Assembly: GCA_951394045.1 (NCBI GenBank)
Contig: OX595993.1
Coordinates: 558,001-622,000 of the forward strand
Length of the DNA: 64,000 bases
Reading direction: 5' to 3'
Source: Nitzschia sp. DOCU1
Lineage: Eukaryota > Bacillariophyta > Bacillariophyceae > Bacillariales > Bacillariaceae
The notes beneath the pieces were generated by a model that was given only the letters and a program-made list of their open reading frames with translations, searched no databases and had not been told where the DNA came from. A program made the translations under genes and the position numbers. Of this stretch, positions 19,385 to 30,600 are shown piece after piece (within the stretch, counting starts at the first letter, position 1; the number at the start of each line of letters is the position of its first letter).

Positions 19385-21151
19385 ATGGCGGCTGCTCGTG
19401 TTGCAATCTCCAAGGTAAGAGATTTGTGGTAAATGTTGATATAGGGGGTTTTGTTGGATGGGTCACCATGGTCGGCGGTTTGAGATTGGATCGCTCCAGA
19501 TCGTCATCGGCACCCATGCGTTCGCCAACGTGAACGATTTTGCGAGCTCGAGAGCTCGAATTTCAGGGAAAATAGGGGAAAGATATGTTTTCTCGATTCT
19601 CACTTGCCTTTTTGCTGTGTTAGTCTTTGACGGCCACTAGCCGTACCGTGGCAACCCGCAGCTTTGCTTCTGCGGCTAGCTTTCCCGACTATGTCTTGCG
19701 TGCTCCTACTACCGATGTCACCACTCTAGACAATGGTTTGCGAGTGGGCAGTGAAACCGTGGCAGGAAGCCAAACGGCCACGGTCGGAGTTTGGATTGAT
19801 GCCGGATCTCGGTATGAGACTGCCAAAAACAATGGCACCTCTCATTTTCTGGAGCACATGGCCTTTAAAGGCACCACCAAGCGAACGCAACAGCAACTTG
19901 AAGTAGAAATTGAAAACATGGGAGGTCATTTGTAAGTAAAATGCCGCCAAAGAAAAAACAGCATGTTTGTGTTCTAACATTTTCTTTCGTTGCAGGAACG
20001 CTTACACTTCCCGAGAACAAACCGCCTACTTTGCCAAGGTCTTTAAGAAGGACGTGGGCAAGGCCGTGGAGATTATTGCGGACATTTTGCTCAACTCGAC
20101 CATGGAACAGGCGGCGATTGATCGCGAACGTGATGTCATTTTGCGAGAAATGTCCGAAGTCAACAAGAACCAAGAAGAATTAGTGTTGGATCATTTGCAC
20201 GCCACAGCCTTTCAAGGAACGAGCTTGGGACGAACCATTTTGGGTACCGAAGAAAACATTCGTAGTTTGACAAGGGATGATTTGGTGAACTACATCAAGA
20301 CTCAGTACACGGCTCCCCGTATGGTGATTGCGGGTGCGGGTGCTGTCGACCATGCGGAATTGTGTGGATTGGCCGCTGAACACTTTGGAAAGTTGCCTTC
20401 TGCCCCACCTGGTGGAGTCGAGTTGGCAATGGAACCGGCTGTCTTCACGGGATCGGACTATCGGTACGTTGGATTGGAATTTGTACATTGAAAGAGTCAA
20501 TGGTATCTCTCATCCATCATGTTATTGTTTGCTAGTGTCAAGTTCAACTCAGAAAGCGTCGCCCACATGGCTGTTGCCTTCCCTACCGCCTCGTGGACGT
20601 CCGAATACGCCTTCCCCCTCATGTTGATGCAACTCATGTTGGGATCCTACGATCGTGCTCATGGCATGGGCAAGAACCACGCATCCAACTTGTGCCAAGA
20701 CGTGGCCGAAAATGAACTTGCCTACTCGCTCAACACCTTTAATACTTGCTATAAGGATACAGGCCTCTTTGGTGTGTATGCGGTGGTCCCAGATAACAAG
20801 GTCGATGATTGCTCGTGGTACATTATGAACAACCTGATTCGATTGGTCCACACGCCTTCGGATGCTGAAGTCGAACGTGCCAAGGTCTCGCTCAAGGCAG
20901 CCATGCTCATGAACTTGGATGGACACAATAATGTCGCGGAAGAAATTGGACGTTCCTTGTTGAATTATGGACGCCGCATGACTCCCGCCGAAATCTTTGC
21001 GAGAATTGATGCTGTTCAAACTTCGGATATTCGAGCGACAGCCTACAAATTTTTCAATGATCAAGATTTGGCCATTGCCGCCGTGGGTGGAATCCATGAA
21101 TTGCCGGATTATACTTGGTTCCGTCGTCACTCGTACTGGCTTCGATACTAA
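19385..21151 (+). CDS. PMPCB: mitochondrial processing peptidase beta subunit (M16 metalloprotease)
   Basis: Four exons: 19385-19414, 19624-19931, 19996-20463 and 20536-21151. All junctions are GT-AG and preserve frame, giving 473 aa. The first exon encodes only 10 residues. The N-terminus ([21 protein letters not shown]) is Arg/Ser/Thr-rich and lacks acids, a mitochondrial presequence. The zinc-binding signature HFLEH is at ~84-88 with the expected downstream Glu-rich helix ([15 protein letters not shown]). The C-terminal M16 half carries [15 protein letters not shown] and [15 protein letters not shown]. HxxEH identifies the catalytic beta subunit, as opposed to alpha or the inactive core proteins. 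It removes presequences in the matrix, and in many eukaryotes it is also part of complex III. Confidence 0.95.
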
Positions 21152-21612
21152 ACGCCTGTAAGGGGTGATTCATTCATTTGCGCAAAAATTACTTTTTAAA
21201 AATGTTAGAGAAACACATGGACTCTTTTGTACTGCCTCATCGTCATCAATAGTACTTCGCTATTTATAGATATAGTCGTCGCAAACGCTCACCCGATTTT
21301 CTAGAAATCTCGCCATTTTGACCCCGAAACGAGTATTCTCTAGTTTGGCCGAGACGACTACAGCTTCGTTCCACCGCCACTCGTACTGACTTCGATACTA
21401 AACATTCATTTGCGCGAAAAAGTTACTATTAAAATTGTTAGAGAAACACAGTTTTGTCATGGGACTGCTGCCTCCTCATCACCATCGGTCGGATAGTAAG
21501 TAGCCCATGTTGAAATTTATAGATATAGTCGTCGCAAGAGCTCCCCCGATTTTCTAGAAATCTCGCCATTTTGACCCCGAAACGAATGCTCTAGTTTGGC
21601 CAAGACGACGCC
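21118..21612. repeat. tandem duplication of the convergent 3' ends of two genes
   Basis: Copy A, about 21118-21357, contains the end of the peptidase coding sequence, its 3' flank and, on the minus strand, a ghost of the last ~19 codons of the armadillo gene ending in GQNGEISRKSGERLRRLYL and a stop. Copy B, about 21367-21612, repeats the same order: a decayed peptidase tail (ACTCGTACTGACTTCGATAC), the shared flank, then the real armadillo gene end. Identity is high in the coding tails and lower between them. Confidence 0.8.
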
Positions 21613-22359
21613 ACCCAATTTGTGCCTCAGACATGCGACAGCTCCAGGCCCATTGTCTGTCAATGCCAACAGGACATTGCATGCAATCGGCAAAACATCT
21701 TCATCTTGAGAATGCTGCTCCATGGTCTGTAGGATTTGCCCCACCACACCCCGCTCAACCAACGTGGCCGACAAATCCCCCGCCACTAATTCATACAAAC
21801 ACAAACACGCAATTTCCTGGAGTTTGGAGTCTTTGATATGAATCCGCATGGCCTTTAAAATGGTTTCCACACTCCCAGCCTCCACGACTCGTGCCTTCAT
21901 GGGCCAGGAGTCGACTGCCATGTCTCGGAGGGCGCCACACCCCAAACGTTGAAGACGGCCTTGATAGGGAAATTGTTTCATGGTTTGAACAATGGCCTTG
22001 GGAGCTCCCGCTTGTATGGCAGTTTGGAAATAATGCGCATAGTACTTGGAAGATCGAAAGAATCGAAACATGGAATTCTTGTTGTTGCTAGTAGAGTCTG
22101 TACTATCTGTTGGCGGCGTATGACATGTGAAAAAGGCCACGACGGGATGGGAAACGATGCGATCCATTACCATTCGATAGCGTGGAGTGTCGTCTTGAGA
22201 AGGAGATCGAAATGAGGCAGGATTGGATTCCATAAACGTCTTGTAGGTCTCATCATCATCATCGTCCACTAGTTGAATCGTTGCCTTTTTCCCTCGCCGT
22301 ACCGTCTCTTCAATGGTGGCAGGGGCCTTCAAGGGAGCAGAGTGGAATTCGGAGGCCAT
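21517..22359 (-). CDS. armadillo-like helical repeat protein
   Basis: 280 aa, single exon, clear ATG. The N-terminal ~90 residues are low-complexity with an Asp run (VDDDDDE). From ~105 the sequence forms ARM-like helices: AIQAGAPKAIVQTM, LQRLGCGALRDMAVD, VVEAGSVETILKAMRIH, LQEIACLCLYELVAG, VVGQILQTM, IACNVLLALTDNGPGAV, LGGVVLAKLEH. This is a protein-interaction scaffold fold without catalytic motifs. It converges on the MPP-beta gene, and its last codons lie inside a local tandem duplication. The specific partner and role are unknown. Confidence 0.8.
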   Translation of the reverse strand: MASEFHSAPLKAPATIEETVRRGKKATIQLVDDDDDETYKTFMESNPASFRSPSQDDTPRYRMVMDRIVSHPVVAFFTCHTPPTDSTDSTSNNKNSMFRFFRSSKYYAHYFQTAIQAGAPKAIVQTMKQFPYQGRLQRLGCGALRDMAVDSWPMKARVVEAGSVETILKAMRIHIKDSKLQEIACLCLYELVAGDLSATLVERGVVGQILQTMEQHSQDEDVLPIACNVLLALTDNGPGAVACLRHKLGGVVLAKLEHSFRGQNGEISRKSGELLRRLYL

Positions 22360-22589
22360 GGTGGTGATGGTTGTAGTTTGTTGGGGGCTTGCAAAAGTAA
22401 GTCCCTTGGCCGTTGAATGTCAATTCATCTTTTTGATGGCGACCCACTACTCATAATATAGGATGGAGTATCCTCGCCTCGCGATATTTTATTGTTGTGG
22501 GATTGGACGCACCCGGCTGTAGAGGTGCGGAACGTTCCTCCGACCAAAAAATGCATCCTCCACTCATCAGCTCGGACTTTTAGAATCTC

Positions 22590-23579
22590 CTACGCTGTTT
22601 CCAAACCCGAAAAGAGCGCCTCCCACGTCTCGCCACGGCGTTCTTTTCCAGTCACCAAATCGGCGGCATTGGACTTTTGTTTCGTCAAATTGCTAAAACC
22701 CACCGTGCCAAGCGACTTTCCGGTATCGGCGTTGTAGCATTCAAAGGTTGTGCCTCCCGTTAACTTTGGATAAAAGGTCGACTGGATACTCAAGCTAGCA
22801 ACATCATAGCGGCTAATCCGTCCACTCTTCAAGTCGCCTTGATTGAGTTCCAGCCCTGTGGCTCCCAAGGGTGGCTCTTCCGTCAAGCCACCCGGTCGAA
22901 TAATTGTATATGTGGACGAACCATCCTCCACTTTGGAATACATACTTCGGACTAGATCCTCGCCTTGTATTTTTTGTTCCATGATACCACCAAAGAGGTT
23001 GAGAAACTTGTAAACTGGAGAATCTGGTTTGCTCACACCACCCGAACTGATGACTACCAAATGCGGAATTCGGTTCGCAATACATGCCTTGGCAACCGTT
23101 ACCAGACCCTCATTATCCACTTGAGCAGGAGTTCCACCTTGTTTGGAAGCGGATGCAGCAAAAATCACCGCCCGGCTGCCCTTGACGACGGCTTCCACAG
23201 TCGTTGGATCTGTGACATCACATTTCATTGGCAGTAGCAATGGATTTGCTCCTGATTCGTCGTCAATATAAATTCCACTTCGAGAAGTAGCACGAACTGG
23301 AAATTTGGCTTCCAATAATTGTGAAACACATTTGGTTCCCGTTCGACCATTAGCTCCAATGACACAAAATGGAAGGCTAGCGTCAATTATGGCATGGGCC
23401 TCTTGTTTTCCTGAAGTCCATCCAGCAACGGACAGTGCGGCACCAGCCGCAATGGACTGGAAAAGGTCGCGTCGTACGACATTGCCGTCAAATACAGACA
23501 GTGCAAAGGTAGTGTTTGGAAGAAGAAGCGCGACAAGTGACAGCAAGAGCACTGATCGCCACACGGAAAGGAACTTCAT
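22590..23579 (-). CDS. plastid-targeted atypical SDR / NAD(P)-binding protein
   Basis: 329 aa; ATG at 23579, two codons after a GTG. A signal peptide (FLSVWRSVLLLSLVALLLP) is followed by TFALS, an ASAFAP-like cleavage site in which Phe is expected for diatom plastid import. A second signal then has a twin Arg (RRDLF), a hydrophobic stretch (SIAAGAALSVAGW) and AHA, resembling a Tat-type thylakoid-lumen peptide. The mature part has the dinucleotide-binding motif VIGANGRTG at ~73-81 and later VISSGGVS and YTIIRPGGLTE, typical of NmrA/PF13460 atypical SDRs. Plant relatives act in photosystem assembly, lipid or pigment metabolism. The substrate is unknown and the lumen location is inference. Confidence 0.82.
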   Translation of the reverse strand: MKFLSVWRSVLLLSLVALLLPNTTFALSVFDGNVVRRDLFQSIAAGAALSVAGWTSGKQEAHAIIDASLPFCVIGANGRTGTKCVSQLLEAKFPVRATSRSGIYIDDESGANPLLLPMKCDVTDPTTVEAVVKGSRAVIFAASASKQGGTPAQVDNEGLVTVAKACIANRIPHLVVISSGGVSKPDSPVYKFLNLFGGIMEQKIQGEDLVRSMYSKVEDGSSTYTIIRPGGLTEEPPLGATGLELNQGDLKSGRISRYDVASLSIQSTFYPKLTGGTTFECYNADTGKSLGTVGFSNLTKQKSNAADLVTGKERRGETWEALFSGLETA

Positions 23580-24034
23580 TTTCACAACGGAATTTGCCTA
23601 GAGAGGAGTCTGTTGCAGAAGAAGATGTTTGGAGTGAGATACAACCACAATGTCGATTCGTTCACGTTCTACCCGCCAAGCCGGACTAGTGACTCCCGCA
23701 CTATGCTGATGTGGGGATTCTCTGCGAGATGGGAGGGTATGACGATGAGGACCCCGATGCCACTGCATCATGGTCAAACGGCGAGAAAGGAACGGCTTTT
23801 GATGGTGTCATCTTGAACTCATCTGCAAAGAAAAGATAGAGCGATGACGTACGTGATTGGACTCACAACTCGTGACTCGAGCTCGGGGGCGAGCAGTCAC
23901 AGAGCTAGGAAAGGCCTTGATCGTAAAGCTTTTAGATGAAAGCGAAATGAAATAGGCAAATTGGATTGGATTCTTCGAATCTATTCTATTTGATGGTGCA
24001 TTGCATCTCGTCCAGACCTGTCTAATACAGTACT
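23580..24034. other. intergenic, no gene seen
   Basis: About 450 bp between two minus-strand genes. It contains the promoter of the SDR gene and the 3' end of the NSF-like gene. No open frame has support. Confidence 0.5.
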
Positions 24035-26811
24035 CTAATAAACCTCGCACACTCCATTTGTAAGGGCACTATCGCTCACAAAGTCATCGAGAATGGCACT
24101 CAACGCTTGCAGTTGCGATTCTTCCAGAGAAAAAGTCCTATCGCTTCCCACTCCAGCGGCTGCCACGGAACGATCCAATATTCGAAGCACAGTTTTGCAA
24201 CCAGCACTTGGCAGACGCTCCGCTATAAGATCCGCCATGGAATTTGGATTTGCCACGCCAAGTCCGGTGACTTGAACACTGTCATTGACCAGTTTTCGAA
24301 TGGATTCTTTACCAGAGACTTGTGGAACAATCAAGGACTCGTCAAAGAGCTCGTGAAGAATGATACATGCGGCGTCCTTGCGTGATGTAGCCGCCAAGAC
24401 TTTGAGGGTCCTGGCCCTTTGGCTTCCTCCGTCTGACGATTTTTTGGTCATGGAATGCCCACCTGCCCTGGCAACGTTTGTGCTGGTAGGCGGTGATCGG
24501 AGAAGGGCTCGCAACGTTGCAAGCATGACACTGCTATAACCGTGTGGTCCACTACCAGAGATGATGTGATCCACGTCATCTAGAATCAAAAGCGAATTGG
24601 GCATTTCCCTGGCTTCGGCAAATTTTTCCGCCAAGGCTGCTGCTCTGGCGGTTTCATCGCCTCCAACCCCGGAGGACAACAGGTCCAAGGAAGTGACTAA
24701 CCGGACATAGCTTGCCTCCCCACGAGCAGAAGCCTGGGCAGCGGCCCAACAAGCCAACGCTGTTGCCCCAGAACCTCCATTGTACGCAGACCCTACAAGC
24801 ATCAAGGATTCAAGTTTGGGTGCCACTGTGCGACCGTTTCCGGATTCTAGTAGAGGTGTCGAAACGAATCGATCCAAGTCTCGCATCAGACGCTCCATGG
24901 AAGGCGAAAAAGAGCTGATTCCGTTGGGGTATCTCATTTCCAGTACTTCGTCTTGTTTACCGAGCGCTGGACGAACCTCCTTCAGAGCGACCTCTAGATC
25001 TGGCACACTGACAACTCCAGCATTTTCAGAGTCATTTTCTACCGTTCGGGCAAGAGCAAAACTAGCAGCACTTCGAACTAGACCAGCAAGCTCTGCTCCG
25101 GTGAAATAATCCGTTCGCGCAGGGATGCCGTTCTCGCCAAGATCTTCCAACAGTGCCTTTGCCTCCTTGCTGAGACCACCCGCCTCGTACATCCTCCGAG
25201 TATGGATCCGCAAAATATCACGACGGCCTTGTAGATCTGGTAGTTCGACACGGAGCTGAACCTCTAGCCGACCTGGCCGAAGAAGAGCCGGGTCCAAAAG
25301 TTCGGGTCGATTCGTCAATCCCACCACCAAGATATTGTTTGCCTCTTTCACGCCATCCATCTTTGCGAGCAGCTGATTCACAACCGAATCTCTGACCCCT
25401 GTCGAGTCACCAGTGACAGAACCACGCTTTCTGGCGATCGCGTCCATCTCATCCAATATGATGACATGCAGTGCACTTTGATCGCCAACTTGAGCATACT
25501 CGATTTCTGCCGGGGTGAATAACGCTCGGATATTTTTCTCAGCTTCACCCACAAACTTGTCCAAGATTTCTGGTCCATTCACAATCTGCGGCTCACGTGC
25601 CCCTAGCATCCGGGACAACTCTCTCGCCAACAAGGTCTTTCCACATCCTGGTGGGCCACTAAGCAAAATTCCCCGTACATGACTTACTCCCAGTCTTTTC
25701 GCCGCCTCTGGATTGGCTCTGCGGGACGACGGGAAACAGGTCAGAGCAGTAAAATCTTGAGAGAATGTCTGAATATTTTGTCAACTCACCGCGATGCTAG
25801 CACACGACGAACAATTGCATTCAATTGCTCGTCCAATCCACCAACTTTCTCGAACGTCATTCCCATCTTCGTTCCCAAGTGCTTTGGACCGCCATCGCCG
25901 TCTTCTTCCTGTAATTCAGCCTCGTTTGTTTCTTTTTCCAAGTTTTCTCCTTCTTCAACAGGAACAACAACTTGAAGATAATTTTCAGGGGACCGAAGAG
26001 GTTCCATCTCGGAAGAATCGCGACCATCACCATCCAGTTGTTCTTTGCCGACCGGTGGACGTACTACTACTTCCAACAACGTTGTCTTGCCGCTCTTTCC
26101 TGCATAGCTTCGGAAGGCACCTCCGACGTACTTCACACAGTCTTCTCCGCCTCCAGCACTACCGCCTGCTAGCGTCCCATCACCACCGCCCCGTAAGGAC
26201 TTCTTGGTCGCCTTGGTATAGAAACCGTCTCGATTGGGGCCTCGGAGCATGGCCACTTCGGCAACACCCGTTAGTGCTCGCACAACAGCCCATGCTCCTG
26301 TTGGCCAGCGTCCTCTCCACTCCGACCCTTGTGGGAGTACGTGCAGAATGCAATCCCAATAATCCCCACCCGAAATTCTGAATCGTTGTGGCGATGGTAT
26401 TGTAGAATCATCAGTTTCGTCGTCGTCTGGGAACAAGGTATCGCACACTCCTGGGGTAAGCTGTATTTCGTTCATTCGCTCCATGAGATCTTCCATGGCT
26501 TGATCGTCAATCCAACGCCCCCACTCGAATCGAAAGGCATCATGAGCGCCTTCTTTTGTTTCCGCCGCACAAGGAATCGAAGCTCGTTCCGTGGCCTGAA
26601 GTAATCCATTCAGTCCGCCCTCGGGTTTCCATGGCGAATCCATAATAGGTCCTTCACTACCATTTCTAGAATCGACCATGGAGGAGTGGAGTACACTTGG
26701 CTTTGTTATGATTCGGGAATTCCAGGAAGGTGCAAAGAACGAGAATGAAATGACTCTAGTCGCCATCCTTACCACCACAAGGAAAAGCGCTACGTTTGAT
26801 GCCTTCTTCAT
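24035..26811 (-). CDS. NSF-like double AAA ATPase with plastid-type leader
   Basis: Two exons, 26811-25790 and 25718-24035, with a 71-nt GT-AG intron joining in phase 2, giving 901 aa. The N-terminus is hydrophobic and contains VISFSFF, compatible with a signal peptide plus an ASAFAP-like Phe. The following ~300 residues are Gly/acid-rich and do not resemble the NSF N domain. D1 is intact: Walker A GPPGCGKT, Walker B VIILDEMDAI, arginine-finger region LLRPGRLEVQ, NSF-type STGVRDSVVNQLLAKMDGV. D2 keeps the Walker B SLLILDDVDHI and the NSF-like AATSRKD, but its Walker A reads GSAYNGGSGATA with no Lys. The likely role is disassembly of membrane-fusion or other complexes, possibly in the plastid. 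D1 identity is firm, location is inferred. Confidence 0.88.
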
Positions 26812-27646
26812 TTTTCGTCTTGAGAAACCAGGGTGAATATGAGATTAGATTTCATCAACCATCCGATGTGCCTGTACTTTCCTAAACTTGTAAATACGAC
26901 TTCTCTACTCTAGCTACTAGTAGTAGAGAGTAGTCGATCCCTCTTTTTGTATCTGTGATGCGAAATGGGAACATTGTGGGGCATCTCGTGTTACATCGCA
27001 TGCGCGTGTTGGCGGCAAAAAAGAGGAAGACACGCTCGCCCCCGTCGATTTTTTTGCACCCGTGCGTCATTCCGATCTTTGACTTGTTGGACTCAATTGG
27101 TTTGGACGGACGACTCGACTGACTCAACCGATAGTTTATATTGACTTCTTGGACTTCCAGGAGCCAATCGAAGGGTTCCGATTTGGCGGGAAATGAGAGA
27201 GAGAGAAACACGCCATACACTTTGTTTGCTAAAACAGCCCATAGAAAGAGCAATAGGAGCTTCAGTTGAGGGCAACCCACAACAATGACCAAGCGGCTCT
27301 CAACGAGCGAAAGATTCCATTAATTTTCCGGGAAGAGAAGAATGTATCTGGGCTATTTCTGGACCTGGGACGACCGCAGGACCCTGATAGGATGGCACGT
27401 GTCCATTTACGAGGACGACGGGGCTACGCGCGGTAGATGGATGTTCTTTCTTCCATTTCCAATGGCGGAAGAAGGTCGGCTTTGCGACGAAAATGTCACC
27501 ACATGCTCTATGATAGCGATGGCAGATATCCGCCGTTCTGCAGCTTGCTAGCAGCTTGTGGGGTCCATCCACAGCACCTTTTTTCACAACTAAGAGAATA
27601 GAAGCATCAACAGGAAATTGCTCTGTATAGCAAACTACGAAGAAGA
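26812..27646. promoter_or_regulatory. divergent intergenic region NSF-like / LRR gene 1
   Basis: 835 bp between opposing start codons. Short open frames on both strands (for example 60-147 codons) have no domain or splice support. It is the 5' region of both genes. The last 15 bp before the LRR start (GAAGAAGAATGGAAGAAGG) are shared with the other LRR copy. Confidence 0.5.
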
Positions 27647-30600
27647 ATGGAAGAAGGGCAAAAGAAGACGGACAAACCTGGAAGATATGGTGAGGAAGAT
27701 GACGCGGTTGCTTCCCCACGGCCCCCGAAACGAGCAACTCCACGTCGAGAAGGTGATGAAAAAGAGGTGACCCTCGATAGTGAGAAAGATGAGGAGAATG
27801 AGGACGTAGAACGACAAGTGGACGTCGGAGGCACTGCGACTACGAATGAGGACGTAGAACGACAAGTGGACGTCGGAGGTACTGCAACTACGACTAATAC
27901 TCCAGGGGTCGAGGACGAAGTTTCAGTCGAACTGCAAGTAGATGCCTATGTTGTGGGCGATCCACCGGGGGAACAAAGAAGAATTAACAGGACACCCCAG
28001 CAGTCAACCATAGAAGCGACTGTGATTCAAAACGAGACACAAGTGGAAGCTCAGACTTGGCGGTTTTATCGTCGGCTGATTGTCTTTTTGATAGTTGCTC
28101 TGACGTTGGGTATTGCGTTACCACTGACGCTTCAAGACGATAATGACGACGCATTCAATACGCCTTCTCCCACCGCTGCGCCAGAGTTAAAAGACCCATG
28201 GCTAGTCCTGCAGCCAATCATTGGAAGCGAATTGGAGGATGGCAGCAATGAAGAAAAGGCCTATCGTTGGCTCACTATGGAAGATCAGAGCGGCATTTTG
28301 GACGACCCATACACTCCGGAATGGCGGATTGTACAGCGCTTTGTCCTTGCTAATTTCTATTTTGCCACCAATGGAACTGGATGGTCGAACCAACTCCGCT
28401 TCTTATCGAAGGATGATGAATGCACATGGAAACAAACGATTCCCTACTTCGATGGCGAAGGGGGGATAGTAGATGATCGCAACATTACTTCTCTTCCAGC
28501 CGGTGTTACGACATGCGATGTGCAAGGGCGAGTTGAATCTCTACGCATCGCTCAAAACGGCCTCCAGAATACTATACCAAGTGTTCTAAAGCATCTTTCG
28601 GATCTCAAAGAGCTGGGTTTGGATGGCAACGCTTTTGACACTTCGTCAATACCGGCCTGGTTGGCGCATATGACAGGGCTGGAACTATTGCAACTTGCCG
28701 GATGTAGATTACGTGGAACCATTACGACCGAATTGGAATCGCTCACCAATCTTCAACAGCTCTGGCTATCCGAAAACGATTTGACAGGCACGATGCCTGG
28801 TTCACTATTTCAAGCTTTGTCGGAGCTTCGCGTGCTCTCCTTTTATGACAACTCGTTGACGGGAACTCTTCCGCACGAAATTGGTCTACTTTCGAACTTG
28901 GAACTTATTGATTTGAGCACGAATGCTCTGACAGGGACACTCCCCGAGTCGTGGAATCAGTTGACCAACATGGAGGCTGTTCTACTTACTCAAAACAAAC
29001 TAACGGGGGCCCTTCCTCATTCTTGGAGCGGATGGTCCAACTTGGAGTTTGTGTTTCTCACTGAGAACAATCTGACTGGCACGCTTCCAGACTCTTGGAG
29101 TCAATGGTCCAATGTAGAGCTGGTGTATCTCTACGAAAACAAGCTCACCGGCACACTTCCCGACTCTTGGAGTCAATGGAACGCCTTGTCAGACCTGGTC
29201 CTTTATCAAAATTCTTTGTCTGGCACCCTCCCTGACGCTTGGAGTGAATGGCCCAACGTGGATATTGTGTATCTATTTGACAACATGCTCACTGGCACAC
29301 TTCCAAACTCTTGGAGTCGATGGACCACCTTGTCAGAGTTGGCTCTTGGTCGAAATGCCTTGACCGGGACACTCCCAGACGCTTGGAGTGAATGGCGCAA
29401 CGTGGATACCGTGTCTCTATTCGATAACAATCTGACTGGCACGCTTCCAGACTCTTGGAGTCATTGGACCGCCTTATCAGGCTTGTTTCTTCATCAAAAT
29501 GTCTTGACTGGCACCCTTCCTGACGCGTGGAGTGAATGGACAAACGTAGAGATTTTGTATCTCTACGAAAACAATCTGACGGGCACACTTCCGGACTCTT
29601 GGAGTCAATGGAACGCCTTGTCAATGTTGTCCATCTATGGAAATTTCTTGTCTGGTACCCTCCCTGACGCGTGGTGTGCATGGTCCAACGTGGAGATTGT
29701 TTATCTTTACGAAAACAATCTGTCTGGCACACTTCCTGACACTTGGAGTGGATGGTCCAACGTGGAACAGGTGTATCTCTACAAAAACAATCTGACTGGC
29801 ACACTTCCAAACTCTTGGAATCAATTGTCTGCCTTGTCAGAGTTGTCACTTGATGGTAACATGTTAACTGGTACACTCCCGAATGGTTGGAGCAAGTTGA
29901 CCAACTTGAAATATGTTTGGCTTTACGAAAACAGTCTTTCTGGCACACTTCCTGGCGAATGGAGTGAGTGGTCCAGCATAGAGATTTTGTATCTCTACGA
30001 AAACAATCTGACGGGCAGACTTCCGGACTCTTGGAGTCAATGGAACGCCTTGTCAATGTTGTCCATCTATGGAAATTTCTTGTCTGGTACCCTCCCTGAC
30101 GCGTGGAGTGTATGGCCCAGCGTGCAGGTTGTGTATCTTTTTGACAACAATTTGACCGGCAGGCTCCCCAACTCTTGGCGTCAATGGACAACCTTGTCTG
30201 ACCTGGCCCTTTATGGAAATTCCTTGACTGGCACACTCCCTGACGAGTGGGGTGAATGGTCTAACATACAGATTCTGTATCTTTTTGACAGCAATCTGAC
30301 TGGCACCCTCCCCGACGCTTGGAGTGAATGGTCCAACGTGGAGATTGTGTCTCTATACGCCAACAATCTGACTGGTACACTTCCTGAGTCTTGGAGTCAA
30401 TGGACAGCTTTGTCAGCGCTCGTTCTTTATCAAAATGCCTTGACTGGCACCCTCCCCGACGCTTGGAGTGAATGGTCCAACGTGGAGATTGTGTCTCTAT
30501 ACGCCAACAATCTGACTGGTACGCTTCCTGACTCTTGGAGTCAGTGGGCCACTTTGTCAGCACTGTCTATTCGTGAAAACTCCTTATCGGGGCTACTCCC

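Noticed and set aside
29289..30236. 315-codon minus-strand frame opposite LRR copy 1
   Set aside because: Antisense shadow of the 72-bp LRR repeats; Cys/Ser-rich periodic sequence mirrors the repeat unit.
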